12,899 bases of DNA from Nocardia sp. (GTDB lineage: Bacteria; Actinomycetota; Actinomycetes; Mycobacteriales; Mycobacteriaceae): the NCBI GenBank assembly GCA_013361595.1, contig JABFXT010000532.1:1-12899 (forward strand), written 5' to 3'. Of this stretch, positions 6,662 to 12,899 are shown piece after piece. Within the stretch, counting starts at the first letter, position 1, and every line of letters starts with the position of its first letter. The notes under the pieces are model-generated. The model was not told the DNA's origin. It was given only the letters and a program-made list of their open reading frames with translations, and searched no databases. A program made the position numbers and the translations under genes.

Positions 6662-9072
6662 CGGGTCACCTCGGCGCCGCGCGCGACGATCGCCTCGTAG
6701 ACCCGCTGCGGAGACAGCGGGAGTTCGGTGATCTGCGCGCCCACCGCGTCGGCGACGGCCTGGGCGATGGCGCTGGCGACGGGGAGCATTCCACCCTCCC
6801 CCATGCCCTTGCTGCCGAACGGTCCGGCACCGTGGCCCTGCTCCTGGGTGATCGAGACGAAACGCTCCGGGACATCCTCGGCGAGCGGCACCCGGTAGAG
6901 CAGCGCTTCGGCGTTCAGCAGTTCACCACCGGTGTCGTACCGGAGTTCCTCGAACAATGCCTGCCCCAATCCGAACACCGCCGCTCCTTCGTCCTGACCG
7001 CGGCACGCGATCTTGTTGATCACCTTGCCCGCGTCACCGCTCACCGCCAGCTGCAACACGGTGATCCGTCCCGTCTCGGGATCGACCTCCACTTCCGCTG
7101 CCGCCCAGCCGATCTCCCAGAACACACACGGTGCCTCCAGCGGCGCGCGGTGATCGTTACGTGCCTTGTAGAACCCGTCGGCGGAGAACTCGAATCCGGT
7201 GTTCCCGAAAACGTCCATGATCATCGGGAACAGATCGTGAATGGTCCCGTCGGCGGTGTGTACGTGCCAGTCCACCAGTTCCAGCCCGGCGGGTTCGACA
7301 CCGAGTTGCGTCCCGGCCCAGTCCAGTACCTCGTCGCGGAGCTTCTCCGCCGCCGTGCGCACCGCCTGCCCCATCACCGCCACGCCCGAGGACGCGTTGG
7401 TGCCCTGATCGAACGGAGTGTTGTCGGTGTCGATACGCGCATAGGCCACCCGGGCCGGATCGCAGCGCAGCACCTCGGCGACCAACTGCGCCATCGCCGA
7501 ATGCCCGCCCTGCCCCATTTCGGTGAGCGCGCAGTTGAGCAGGACATCGCCCCGCGTGGTGACCTTCACCCGTGCCATCGCCGGTTTGTTGATCCCGCCG
7601 CCGTCCTTGACGCCGACCGATACACCCATTCCCCGGTTCGCTGTCCGGGTGCGCCCGTGATAGCCGATCGCGTCGGCCACCACCCGCATTCCCGCCACCA
7701 GATCGGAGTCGATGCCGGACTCGCCCGGCACGAACTCCTCACCGAGCGCCTTGAGATTGCGCACCCGCAGTTCGTAGGGGTCCAGTCCGAGCCGCTCCGC
7801 GATCAGGTCGACCTGCCGCTCACTGGCCCAGGTCGCCTGGGTGCCACCGAAGCCGCGATAGGCCCCGGCCGGGACGGTATTGGTGGTGACGACCCGGCAC
7901 ACCGAATCGATGTGCTGCCAGCGGTAGGCACCGGGCATCCGGTACCCGGCCTTCTCCGCGACCGCGGGGCTGTGCTCGGCGTAGGCTCCGCCGTTCAGCA
8001 GTACCGTCGACTGCCGCGCGACGAACGTACCGTCGGCCCGCACGCCCGATTTCACGACGAGCGTCGCCGCGTGCTGGGACACCGTGAGGAACACTTCCTC
8101 GGTGGTCATACAGAACCGGACCGGCCGCCCGCCGCTGAGCTGCGAGAGCCGGATCGCGACCGGATCCGCCTTGGGCCCGTTCTTCGCGCCGAAACCGCCG
8201 CCGAGCAACGGCACATGGACGCGGATCCGGTTCTCCGGCAGCCCGAAAACCCGCGAGAGCTCTTTGCGCAGGTTGAACGGCGACTGCGTCGAAGTCCACA
8301 GCTCGATCTCGTCGGCGCTCGCCTCGGCGACGGTCACGAACGGTTCGAGATGCATATGGTTCATCCGCGAGAACCGGAACGTGTCCTCGAAGACGTGGTC
8401 ACAGCTGTCCCACACCAGGGGCGAACCGGTGCTGTACCGGAACTCGTAACTCACGTTCGGCGCACTGCGCAGCGACGCAGACGCGCCCTGCCCGTACTTC
8501 GGGATCACTCCGAACGGCTCGTCCGGATGAATGACCGGCGCCGATTCCGCGAGCGCCTCGTCGACGGTGAACACCGCCGGCAATACTTCGTATTCGACCC
8601 GGATCAGGTCCAGTGCCGCGAGCGCGGTGCGTTCGTCGGCGGCGGCGACCGCGGCCACCACGTCACCGACGTATCGGACGACGCCGGTCGCCACCACCGG
8701 CTGGTCCTTGACCATCGTCCCGTAGCACTGCAGCCCAGCGATCTCGTCCTGGGTGACGACCGCGGTGACACCAGGGAGCGCCCGTGCGGCCGCGGCGTCG
8801 ACGGAAAGGATGCGGGCGTGCGCGTGCGGGCTACGCAGCACTTTCGCGTGCAACATCCCCGGGCGCACGATATCGGCGCCGTACACGGCCTTACCGGTGA
8901 CCTTGGCCGTCGCGTCCGCCCGCGGTCCGTCCCGGCCGATCACCCGGTGTTCCGGTGCGGCGGTCGGCAACTCCCGGATCCGGTAGCCGCCGAGCATCCG
9001 GTCGTCCACCAGGTGGGTGCGGGCTTCGATCCGCGGCTCGCGGCGCTCCGGCCGGTCCGCTACCGCCGTCAT
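6658..9072 (-). CDS. Molybdenum hydroxylase, molybdopterin-binding large subunit (xanthine dehydrogenase family)
   Basis: This 804-residue catalytic subunit belongs to a xanthine dehydrogenase/CoxL-family enzyme that inserts water-derived oxygen at a carbon, often beside a ring nitrogen. An aldehyde-oxidase a/b-hammerhead domain covers about residues 55-165, and the Mo-cofactor domains follow. Visible motifs are STQSPF (261-266), GGGFGAKN (291-298), AYRGFGG (404-410), the TEMGQGGHS segment (517-525) and GMGEGG (756-761) with catalytic Glu759. The AYRGFGG loop lacks the Cys of true CO dehydrogenase (AYRCSFR), so CO oxidation is unlikely. The ATG at 9072 overlaps the Fe-S subunit stop as ATGA; the frame stays open to 9174, but that part is inside the Fe-S gene. 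The end overlaps the aspartate dehydrogenase start as ATGA. Candidate substrates are N-heterocycles or aldehydes; the exact one is not readable. Confidence 0.95.
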   Translation of the reverse strand: MTAVADRPERREPRIEARTHLVDDRMLGGYRIRELPTAAPEHRVIGRDGPRADATAKVTGKAVYGADIVRPGMLHAKVLRSPHAHARILSVDAAAARALPGVTAVVTQDEIAGLQCYGTMVKDQPVVATGVVRYVGDVVAAVAAADERTALAALDLIRVEYEVLPAVFTVDEALAESAPVIHPDEPFGVIPKYGQGASASLRSAPNVSYEFRYSTGSPLVWDSCDHVFEDTFRFSRMNHMHLEPFVTVAEASADEIELWTSTQSPFNLRKELSRVFGLPENRIRVHVPLLGGGFGAKNGPKADPVAIRLSQLSGGRPVRFCMTTEEVFLTVSQHAATLVVKSGVRADGTFVARQSTVLLNGGAYAEHSPAVAEKAGYRMPGAYRWQHIDSVCRVVTTNTVPAGAYRGFGGTQATWASERQVDLIAERLGLDPYELRVRNLKALGEEFVPGESGIDSDLVAGMRVVADAIGYHGRTRTANRGMGVSVGVKDGGGINKPAMARVKVTTRGDVLLNCALTEMGQGGHSAMAQLVAEVLRCDPARVAYARIDTDNTPFDQGTNASSGVAVMGQAVRTAAEKLRDEVLDWAGTQLGVEPAGLELVDWHVHTADGTIHDLFPMIMDVFGNTGFEFSADGFYKARNDHRAPLEAPCVFWEIGWAAAEVEVDPETGRITVLQLAVSGDAGKVINKIACRGQDEGAAVFGLGQALFEELRYDTGGELLNAEALLYRVPLAEDVPERFVSITQEQGHGAGPFGSKGMGEGGMLPVASAIAQAVADAVGAQITELPLSPQRVYEAIVARGAEVTR

Positions 9073-9617
9073 TCGCTGTCCCCGTCCGGGGCGGCCGTCA
9101 GTTCCGCCGCGCGTTCTACGGATTCCATGATCATCTCGTAGCCGGTACAGCGGCAGGTGTTGGAACTGATCCATTCACGGATGGTGCCGCGGTCGGGCCG
9201 CGGTTCCCGGCGCAACAGCCCGGTCGTCAGCATCAGCATGCCGGAGGTGCAGAAACCACACTGATATCCGCCGCATTCCGCGAACGCCCGCTGTTGCGGC
9301 GAGAGCGTTCCGTCCGCGGCCGCCAGCCCCTCGACGGTTTCCACGGACGCGCCCTCGACCGCGAAGGCGAAGGTCGAACAGGACGCGACCGGGACACCGT
9401 CGACCAGTACCGTGCAGGCTCCGCAGACACCGCGCTCGCACGACCGCCGCACGCCCCGGCAGCCGAATTCGTCACGTAGGACATCGAGCAGGACGGAGCT
9501 GGATTCGATGCGGCAGTGCCGCTTCTCGCCGTTCAGACCGAATTCGATCGAGGTGGCCAGCACGCTCGCGGGCACGCCCGCGTCAGCTGTGCCCGGATCG
9601 GTATCGGGGTCATGCAT
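9069..9617 (-). CDS. Molybdenum hydroxylase, 2x[2Fe-2S] small subunit
   Basis: This 182-residue electron-transfer subunit passes electrons from the Mo centre to FAD. The N-terminal plant-type cluster uses Cys60, Cys65, Cys68 and Cys80 (CERGVCGACTV region). The C-terminal helical domain holds the second cluster with Cys120 and Cys123 (YQCGFC) and Cys155 and Cys157 (NTCRC). All eight ligands are present. The chosen ATG at 9617 has a GAGGA site 8 bases upstream and overlaps the FAD-subunit stop by 8 bases. A GTG at 9632 would add five residues but lies within that ribosome-binding site and has none of its own. About 20 extra residues rich in Asp and Pro precede the ferredoxin fold. The end overlaps the Mo subunit as ATGA, ensuring coupled expression of the complex. 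Confidence 0.95.
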   Translation of the reverse strand: MHDPDTDPGTADAGVPASVLATSIEFGLNGEKRHCRIESSSVLLDVLRDEFGCRGVRRSCERGVCGACTVLVDGVPVASCSTFAFAVEGASVETVEGLAAADGTLSPQQRAFAECGGYQCGFCTSGMLMLTTGLLRREPRPDRGTIREWISSNTCRCTGYEMIMESVERAAELTAAPDGDSE

Positions 9618-10482
9618 ACGATCGGTCCTCACGGTGATGGGTGGCGGCGGCTTCGCCGAGCAACCTGCGGGTCAGCACAGTGACGAGATGCCGGCGATAT
9701 TCGGCGGACCCGGTGTAGTCGGCGATATCGTCCGGCAGTTGCGCGGCGAGCACCGCGGCGGTGGCGGCCGGGTCGATATCGGCCGCCGAGATCGCCTCGG
9801 TCTCGGCGGACAGCGAGCGGACCTGCCGGTACTCCGATCCCACCGTGGCCACCACCGACAGAGTGGTGCCGGCGGCACGGCGGATCGCGAGCGCGACCGT
9901 CGTGGTCGGGCGCATCGAACGTTCGTACCCGAACCACACCAGATCCGCGGTGGGTACCGCGATTTCGGTGAGCAGGCCGGTGGTGTCGTCGGCCCACAGC
10001 TCACCGGGGCCGAGGTCACGGCCGTCCGAGAAGGACAACCGCGCCCCGAGCGCGCCCAGCAGCAGCGGCATCTCGTAGCGATACCGCCGGGCCATCAGAT
10101 TCCCGCCGACCGTGCCGGTGTACCGGATGCGGACTGTGGCGATCCGCGACCACGCCGCCGCGAGCCCGGGAACGGCTTCGGCCACCACCGGACTCGTCGC
10201 GCCCTCGTGATGGGTGACCATCGACCCGAGGCGCAACACACCGTCGTTGTGCGTGATCGTTTTCAGTCCCGCGACTCTCCGTAGCGACACCAGAGCCGCG
10301 GGCGCACAACCCTCCCGGATCCCGGCGACGAGATCGCTGCATCCGGCGCCGATCACCGCCGCCGGGTCCGCCGCCAGCACGGCCACGACCTCGGCGACCG
10401 ATTCGGGGCGGTAGAGCCGGAACGGCGCGAGGGCCGATTGGCTCTGCGCGACGATTCCGGATCCGTCGACCGTGGCCCGCAT
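9610..10482 (-). CDS. Molybdenum hydroxylase, FAD-binding medium subunit
   Basis: This 290-residue subunit has the CoxM/xanthine-dehydrogenase FAD fold and hands electrons to the final acceptor. FAD pyrophosphate motifs are VIGAGCSDL at 43-51 (the AGGTDL-type loop, with Cys at the position often Gly or His) and TGTVGGN at 122-128. The CoxM-type C-terminal domain covers about 185-280, including ERSMRPTTTVALAI. Length is normal for the family. ATG at 10482 overlaps the ABC ATPase stop as TGATG, and the end overlaps the Fe-S subunit by 8 bases. The order FAD, Fe-S, Mo matches coxMSL and many N-heterocycle hydroxylase operons. Being fused by overlap to an importer suggests the transported compound is the hydroxylase substrate. 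Assembly would also need Mo-cofactor insertion factors, which are not in the window. Confidence 0.94.
   Translation of the reverse strand: MRATVDGSGIVAQSQSALAPFRLYRPESVAEVVAVLAADPAAVIGAGCSDLVAGIREGCAPAALVSLRRVAGLKTITHNDGVLRLGSMVTHHEGATSPVVAEAVPGLAAAWSRIATVRIRYTGTVGGNLMARRYRYEMPLLLGALGARLSFSDGRDLGPGELWADDTTGLLTEIAVPTADLVWFGYERSMRPTTTVALAIRRAAGTTLSVVATVGSEYRQVRSLSAETEAISAADIDPAATAAVLAAQLPDDIADYTGSAEYRRHLVTVLTRRLLGEAAATHHREDRSYA
9626..9630 (-). promoter_or_regulatory. Ribosome-binding site deciding the Fe-S subunit start
   Basis: GAGGA on the minus strand sits 8 bases before the ATG at 9617, inside the end of the FAD-subunit gene. It overlaps the competing GTG codon region at 9630-9632, which argues against that upstream start. 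Confidence 0.6.
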
Positions 10483-11303
10483 CAGTGCGCCTTGCCCGCC
10501 ACCGAATCGCGCGCGCCCTCGGCTGCCACGCCCTCACCACGCAGCAGTCTCGTCACATGCGAGCGGATCTCGACGAAGCGGGGATCCGTTTTGGTGGTGA
10601 TGTGGTCACGCGGACGCGGCAGGTCGACCTCGATCGTCTCGGCCACCACGCTCGGCGGCTTCGACAGCACGATGATGTGATCGGCGAGGTAGACGCTCTC
10701 GTCGATATCGTGGGTGACGACCAGGACGGTGATTCCGAGCCGCGCCTGGATCGAGAGCAGCAGATCCTCGAGTTCGGCGCGGGTCTGGGCGTCGACCGAC
10801 GCGTACGGCTCGTCCATGAGCAGCAGTTTCGGATGGCTGGCCAGCGCCCGGGCGATGGCGACGCGCTGCTGCATACCGCCCGACATCTGCCAGGGATACA
10901 GCTTCTCCTTACCCGACAGGCCGACGGCGTCGATGGCCTCCTGCACCCGCGCGGCGCGCTCCGCGCGCGGCGGTTGCTCCAGCGGGAAGGCGATATTGCG
11001 GTCCACCCGCATCCACGGGAACAGCGAGCGCGCGTAGTCCCGGAACACCATGGCCAGGCCGTCGGGGACACCGGATACCTGCCGCCCGTCGAAGGTGACC
11101 GCGCCGGTGCTCGGCACATCGAGCCCGCTGATGATCCGCAGCAGGGTCGATTTGCCGCAGCCGGAGGGCCCGACGATCACGCTGACCTTTCCGGCCGGGG
11201 CGTCGGCGGTGATATCGCGGACCGCGAGATTGCTTCCGTACGATTTCGAGATACCGCGCAGAACCAGCTCCGCGGAGGTGGTCGTCACAGCTGTACTAGT
11301 CAT
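10482..11303 (-). CDS. ABC importer ATPase, nitrate/sulfonate/taurine (SsuB/TauB) type
   Basis: This 273-residue cytoplasmic ATPase powers the importer formed with the two adjacent permeases. Walker A GPSGCGKST is at 45-53, the signature SGGMQQR at 141-147, Walker B LLLMDEP at 160-166 with Glu165, the D-loop ASVDAQT follows from 168, and the switch His is His198 in THD. The Q-loop segment reads VFRDYARSLFPW from residue 86, with Arg88 (codon CGG) where almost all ATPases have Gln. The VFxDY...SLFPW pattern is otherwise typical of this subfamily. ATG at 11303 overlaps the permease stop by 8 bases; a GAGGAG site lies rather far upstream (about 12 bases). The subfamily carries nitrate, sulfonates, taurine, thiamine precursors, riboflavin or aromatic acids, so the cargo must be inferred from neighbours. 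Confidence 0.95.
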   Translation of the reverse strand: MTSTAVTTTSAELVLRGISKSYGSNLAVRDITADAPAGKVSVIVGPSGCGKSTLLRIISGLDVPSTGAVTFDGRQVSGVPDGLAMVFRDYARSLFPWMRVDRNIAFPLEQPPRAERAARVQEAIDAVGLSGKEKLYPWQMSGGMQQRVAIARALASHPKLLLMDEPYASVDAQTRAELEDLLLSIQARLGITVLVVTHDIDESVYLADHIIVLSKPPSVVAETIEVDLPRPRDHITTKTDPRFVEIRSHVTRLLRGEGVAAEGARDSVAGKAH

Positions 11304-12195
11304 TTTGCTGAGTCACTCCTCGGTGCCAGGCCAACGCCCGCCGTTCGACGAACACGAAGATGAAGTTGAGTGCGACGCCGAGTGCGGCCAGCACGATCAG
11401 GACGGACCAGAATCCGGTGTAGTCGAAATCGCGCTGGGTCCGGATCAGCAGATACCCGAGGCCGTTCTCGGCCTTCTGTAGTTCGGAGATGATCATGATG
11501 ATGAGCGACAGCGACATCGCGGTCCGTACTCCGGCGAAGATCTTCGGCGCCGCACCGGGCAGGACGATATGGGTCAGCACAGTGCGGGGCGAGATCTTGA
11601 ACACCGCCGCGGCCTGCATCCGGCCGATTCCCACGCTCTGGACACCGTCGATTGTGTTGAACAGGATCGGCCACACCACGGAGAACGCGATGAGGAAGAT
11701 CATCGGGCAGTCCCCGGTACCGAACAGGAAGTAGAACACCCCCAGCAGGGCCGGGCTGGGCAGCGAGCGCCCGAGGTGGATCAGCGGCTGGAACAGTGCC
11801 GTGAGCACCGGAACGATACCCAGCGCCACACCCAGCGCCACCCCGAGCACGACCGCCAGCAGCAGTCCCGCCATCGCCCGGTAGACGCTGGGGAAGAAGT
11901 GGTCGAAGGTCGCGTCGCCGAGGAACAGGCGGGCGGCGTCACCGCTGAAGAAATCGGTGAAGACCCGTTCGAAGGCTTCGAGCGGCGGCGCGACGATCAG
12001 CGAACCGACCTCGGACTGCGACAGCGCGTACCAGCCGGCGAAGATCAGCACCGGAACGATCAACCGGATTCCCGTGTTGCCCAGCAACCGTGCGAGCGCT
12101 CCGCGGGTGCGCGCGGCCGGACCCACGGCGGCCGGCTTCGCGCTCGTGCGGACCGCCGGTGCGGCGAGTCCGGTGTCGTCGGTCGATGCGACCAT
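11296..12195 (-). CDS. ABC importer permease, SsuC/TauC (BPD_transp_1) type
   Basis: This 299-residue inner-membrane permease has about six hydrophobic segments, roughly at 43-58, 108-130, 147-161, 164-181, 224-238 and 262-284, after a 40-residue cytoplasmic Ala/Arg-rich start. The EAA-like coupling loop that docks to the ATPase is visible at about 193-215 (AAAVFKISPRTVLTHIVLPG), with the conserved Gly and Pro at its end. The ATG at 12195 overlaps the upstream permease stop as TGATG. An in-frame ATG at 12219 has an AAGGTG site and would add eight residues, so it remains possible. The frame is open to 12774, but most of that lies over the other permease. The downstream ATPase overlaps by 8 bases. 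Identity as a permease is secure; the substrate is unknown. Confidence 0.94.
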   Translation of the reverse strand: MVASTDDTGLAAPAVRTSAKPAAVGPAARTRGALARLLGNTGIRLIVPVLIFAGWYALSQSEVGSLIVAPPLEAFERVFTDFFSGDAARLFLGDATFDHFFPSVYRAMAGLLLAVVLGVALGVALGIVPVLTALFQPLIHLGRSLPSPALLGVFYFLFGTGDCPMIFLIAFSVVWPILFNTIDGVQSVGIGRMQAAAVFKISPRTVLTHIVLPGAAPKIFAGVRTAMSLSLIIMIISELQKAENGLGYLLIRTQRDFDYTGFWSVLIVLAALGVALNFIFVFVERRALAWHRGVTQQND

Positions 12196-12899
12196 CACTG
12201 GGCCAGCCCCTTCTTCCATGCGAACACCTTGTTGTCGAGGGCGGTGAAGGCCGTACTCACCGCCAGACCGAGGACCCCGGCCACCAGCGTCGCGGCGTAC
12301 ACCGTGTCGAGGTTGGTCGCATTCGCGCTGTTGAGCAGGATGTAACCGCCGATCCCCTGTCCGTTGCCGATCAGCAGTTCCGCGCTGACCGCGACGATGA
12401 GCCCGATCGAGGCGGCGATCCGGATTCCGGTGAACGCGAACGGAAGTGCGCTGGGAATCTTGATCCGGCGCAGGATCGCGATTCCCGAGAGACCGAAGGT
12501 CCGGGCCGTCTGCACGGCGGTGGCGTCGGTGGCGCGGACGCCGTACAGCGTGTTCAGCAGAATCGGCCACATGCAGGCGAGAGCCACCGTGATCGAGAGC
12601 GGCAACATTCCCGATCCGAGCAGCAGCACCAGTACCGGGCCCAGTGCGACCGACGGCAACACCCGGAAGACCTCGACCGGCAGTTCGAAAGCGAGGAACA
12701 CCTTCGCGAAGGCGCCCATCAGACCACCGAGCACCATCCCGGCCACGGTGGCGATCAGCAGGCCGAGCATCCATTCGCGAAGGGTGAAACCGACCTCCTG
12801 CCAGAAGGCCTGATCGCCGAACAGCGCGCCGGTCTCGGCCAGCACCCGGCTCGGAACGGGTAATCCGGGTGTGGAGATCAGGCCGGTCCGGATGACCAC
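12195..12899 (-). CDS. ABC importer permease, SsuC/TauC type, N-terminus beyond the window
   Basis: This is a second BPD_transp_1 permease, with 234 codons visible and its start cut by the right edge. The visible part begins within the segment before TM domain proper (a PGLPVPSRV stretch typical of the region after TM1). It continues through hydrophobic segments at about 42-64, 76-98, 100-118, 160-180 and 199-220 of the visible part. The EAA-like loop lies at about 128-156, with AARTFGL-like sequence TARTFGLSG and RRIKIPSALP. It differs clearly in sequence from the neighbouring permease, so the importer probably works as a heterodimeric channel. The GTG codon at the very edge is best read as an internal Val. 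It ends in a TGATG overlap with the next permease. Confidence 0.93.
   Translation of the reverse strand: MVIRTGLISTPGLPVPSRVLAETGALFGDQAFWQEVGFTLREWMLGLLIATVAGMVLGGLMGAFAKVFLAFELPVEVFRVLPSVALGPVLVLLLGSGMLPLSITVALACMWPILLNTLYGVRATDATAVQTARTFGLSGIAILRRIKIPSALPFAFTGIRIAASIGLIVAVSAELLIGNGQGIGGYILLNSANATNLDTVYAATLVAGVLGLAVSTAFTALDNKVFAWKKGLAQ

Noticed and set aside
6832..9141. Very long plus-strand open frame (769 codons) opposite the Mo subunit
   Set aside because: It is antisense to a protein with clear family motifs, and such open antisense frames are expected from GC-rich third codon positions. Its translation is Arg/His/Asp-rich with no recognisable domain.
6658..10482. Carbon monoxide dehydrogenase (coxMSL)
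   Set aside because: The subunit order fits, but the large subunit has AYRGFGG in place of the Cys-bearing AYRCSFR loop of true CO dehydrogenase.
12196..12774. Long N-terminal extension of the inner permease frame
   Set aside because: Most of it lies over the other permease gene in another frame and its translation is Arg/Gly-rich. The TGATG start at 12195 gives a normal-length permease.
1..12899. CRISPR arrays, tRNA/rRNA genes, insertion sequences, att sites or prophage genes
   Set aside because: No regularly spaced repeats, cloverleaf-like sequences, transposase or integrase motifs were seen on either strand.

Overview
The window is very GC-rich, has no RNA genes or mobile elements, and is packed with genes in one direction. 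All thirteen genes supported here lie on the minus strand, so transcription runs from high to low coordinates. The base composition, frequent GTG/ATG starts, tight ATGA/TGATG overlaps and protein sequences suggest a high-GC actinomycete, perhaps Nocardia or Rhodococcus. The genus is inference from style only.

In transcription order the first block (12899 to 5777) holds a SsuBC/TauBC-type ABC importer: one permease cut off by the window edge, a second permease and an ATPase. A complete three-subunit molybdenum hydroxylase of the xanthine dehydrogenase family follows, ordered FAD subunit, 2x[2Fe-2S] subunit, molybdopterin subunit. The block ends with an L-aspartate dehydrogenase (NadX/DUF108) homologue. 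Every junction in this block is an overlap of 1 to 8 bases, so it reads as one translationally coupled operon. The importer's substrate-binding protein is not in the window and is presumably upstream.

A 167-base gap (5610-5776), AT-rich for this DNA, separates the blocks. It carries a plausible sigma70-type promoter inside an inverted repeat, a second inverted repeat and a GC-rich hairpin. It is the only sizeable non-coding stretch; no stretch over 300 bases lacks a gene.

The second block (5609 to 1) encodes an aldehyde dehydrogenase, a RidA-family protein, a small cupin, a phthalate-dioxygenase-reductase-type flavin/[2Fe-2S] reductase, a two-domain vicinal-oxygen-chelate extradiol dioxygenase with an intact His-His-Glu iron triad, an alpha/beta hydrolase with an intact Ser-Asp-His triad, and the start of a short-chain dehydrogenase that runs off the window.

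Together this is a catabolic locus for an aromatic or, more likely, nitrogen-containing (N-heterocyclic or amino-aromatic) compound. A reasoned but untested route is: import; hydroxylation by the Mo enzyme next to a ring nitrogen; possible further oxygenation using the reductase and an oxygenase not seen here; extradiol ring opening; semialdehyde oxidation by the aldehyde dehydrogenase; removal of enamine nitrogen by the RidA protein (as in 2-aminomuconate deamination); and hydrolysis and redox steps by the hydrolase and SDR. The aspartate dehydrogenase homologue could recycle or reduce an amino/imino acid product. The substrate cannot be read from sequence alone. Points worth a second look are the NadX homologue coupled to a Mo hydroxylase, a Q-loop Gln-to-Arg change in the ABC ATPase, a His-to-Arg change in the cupin metal motif, and the orphan reductase.
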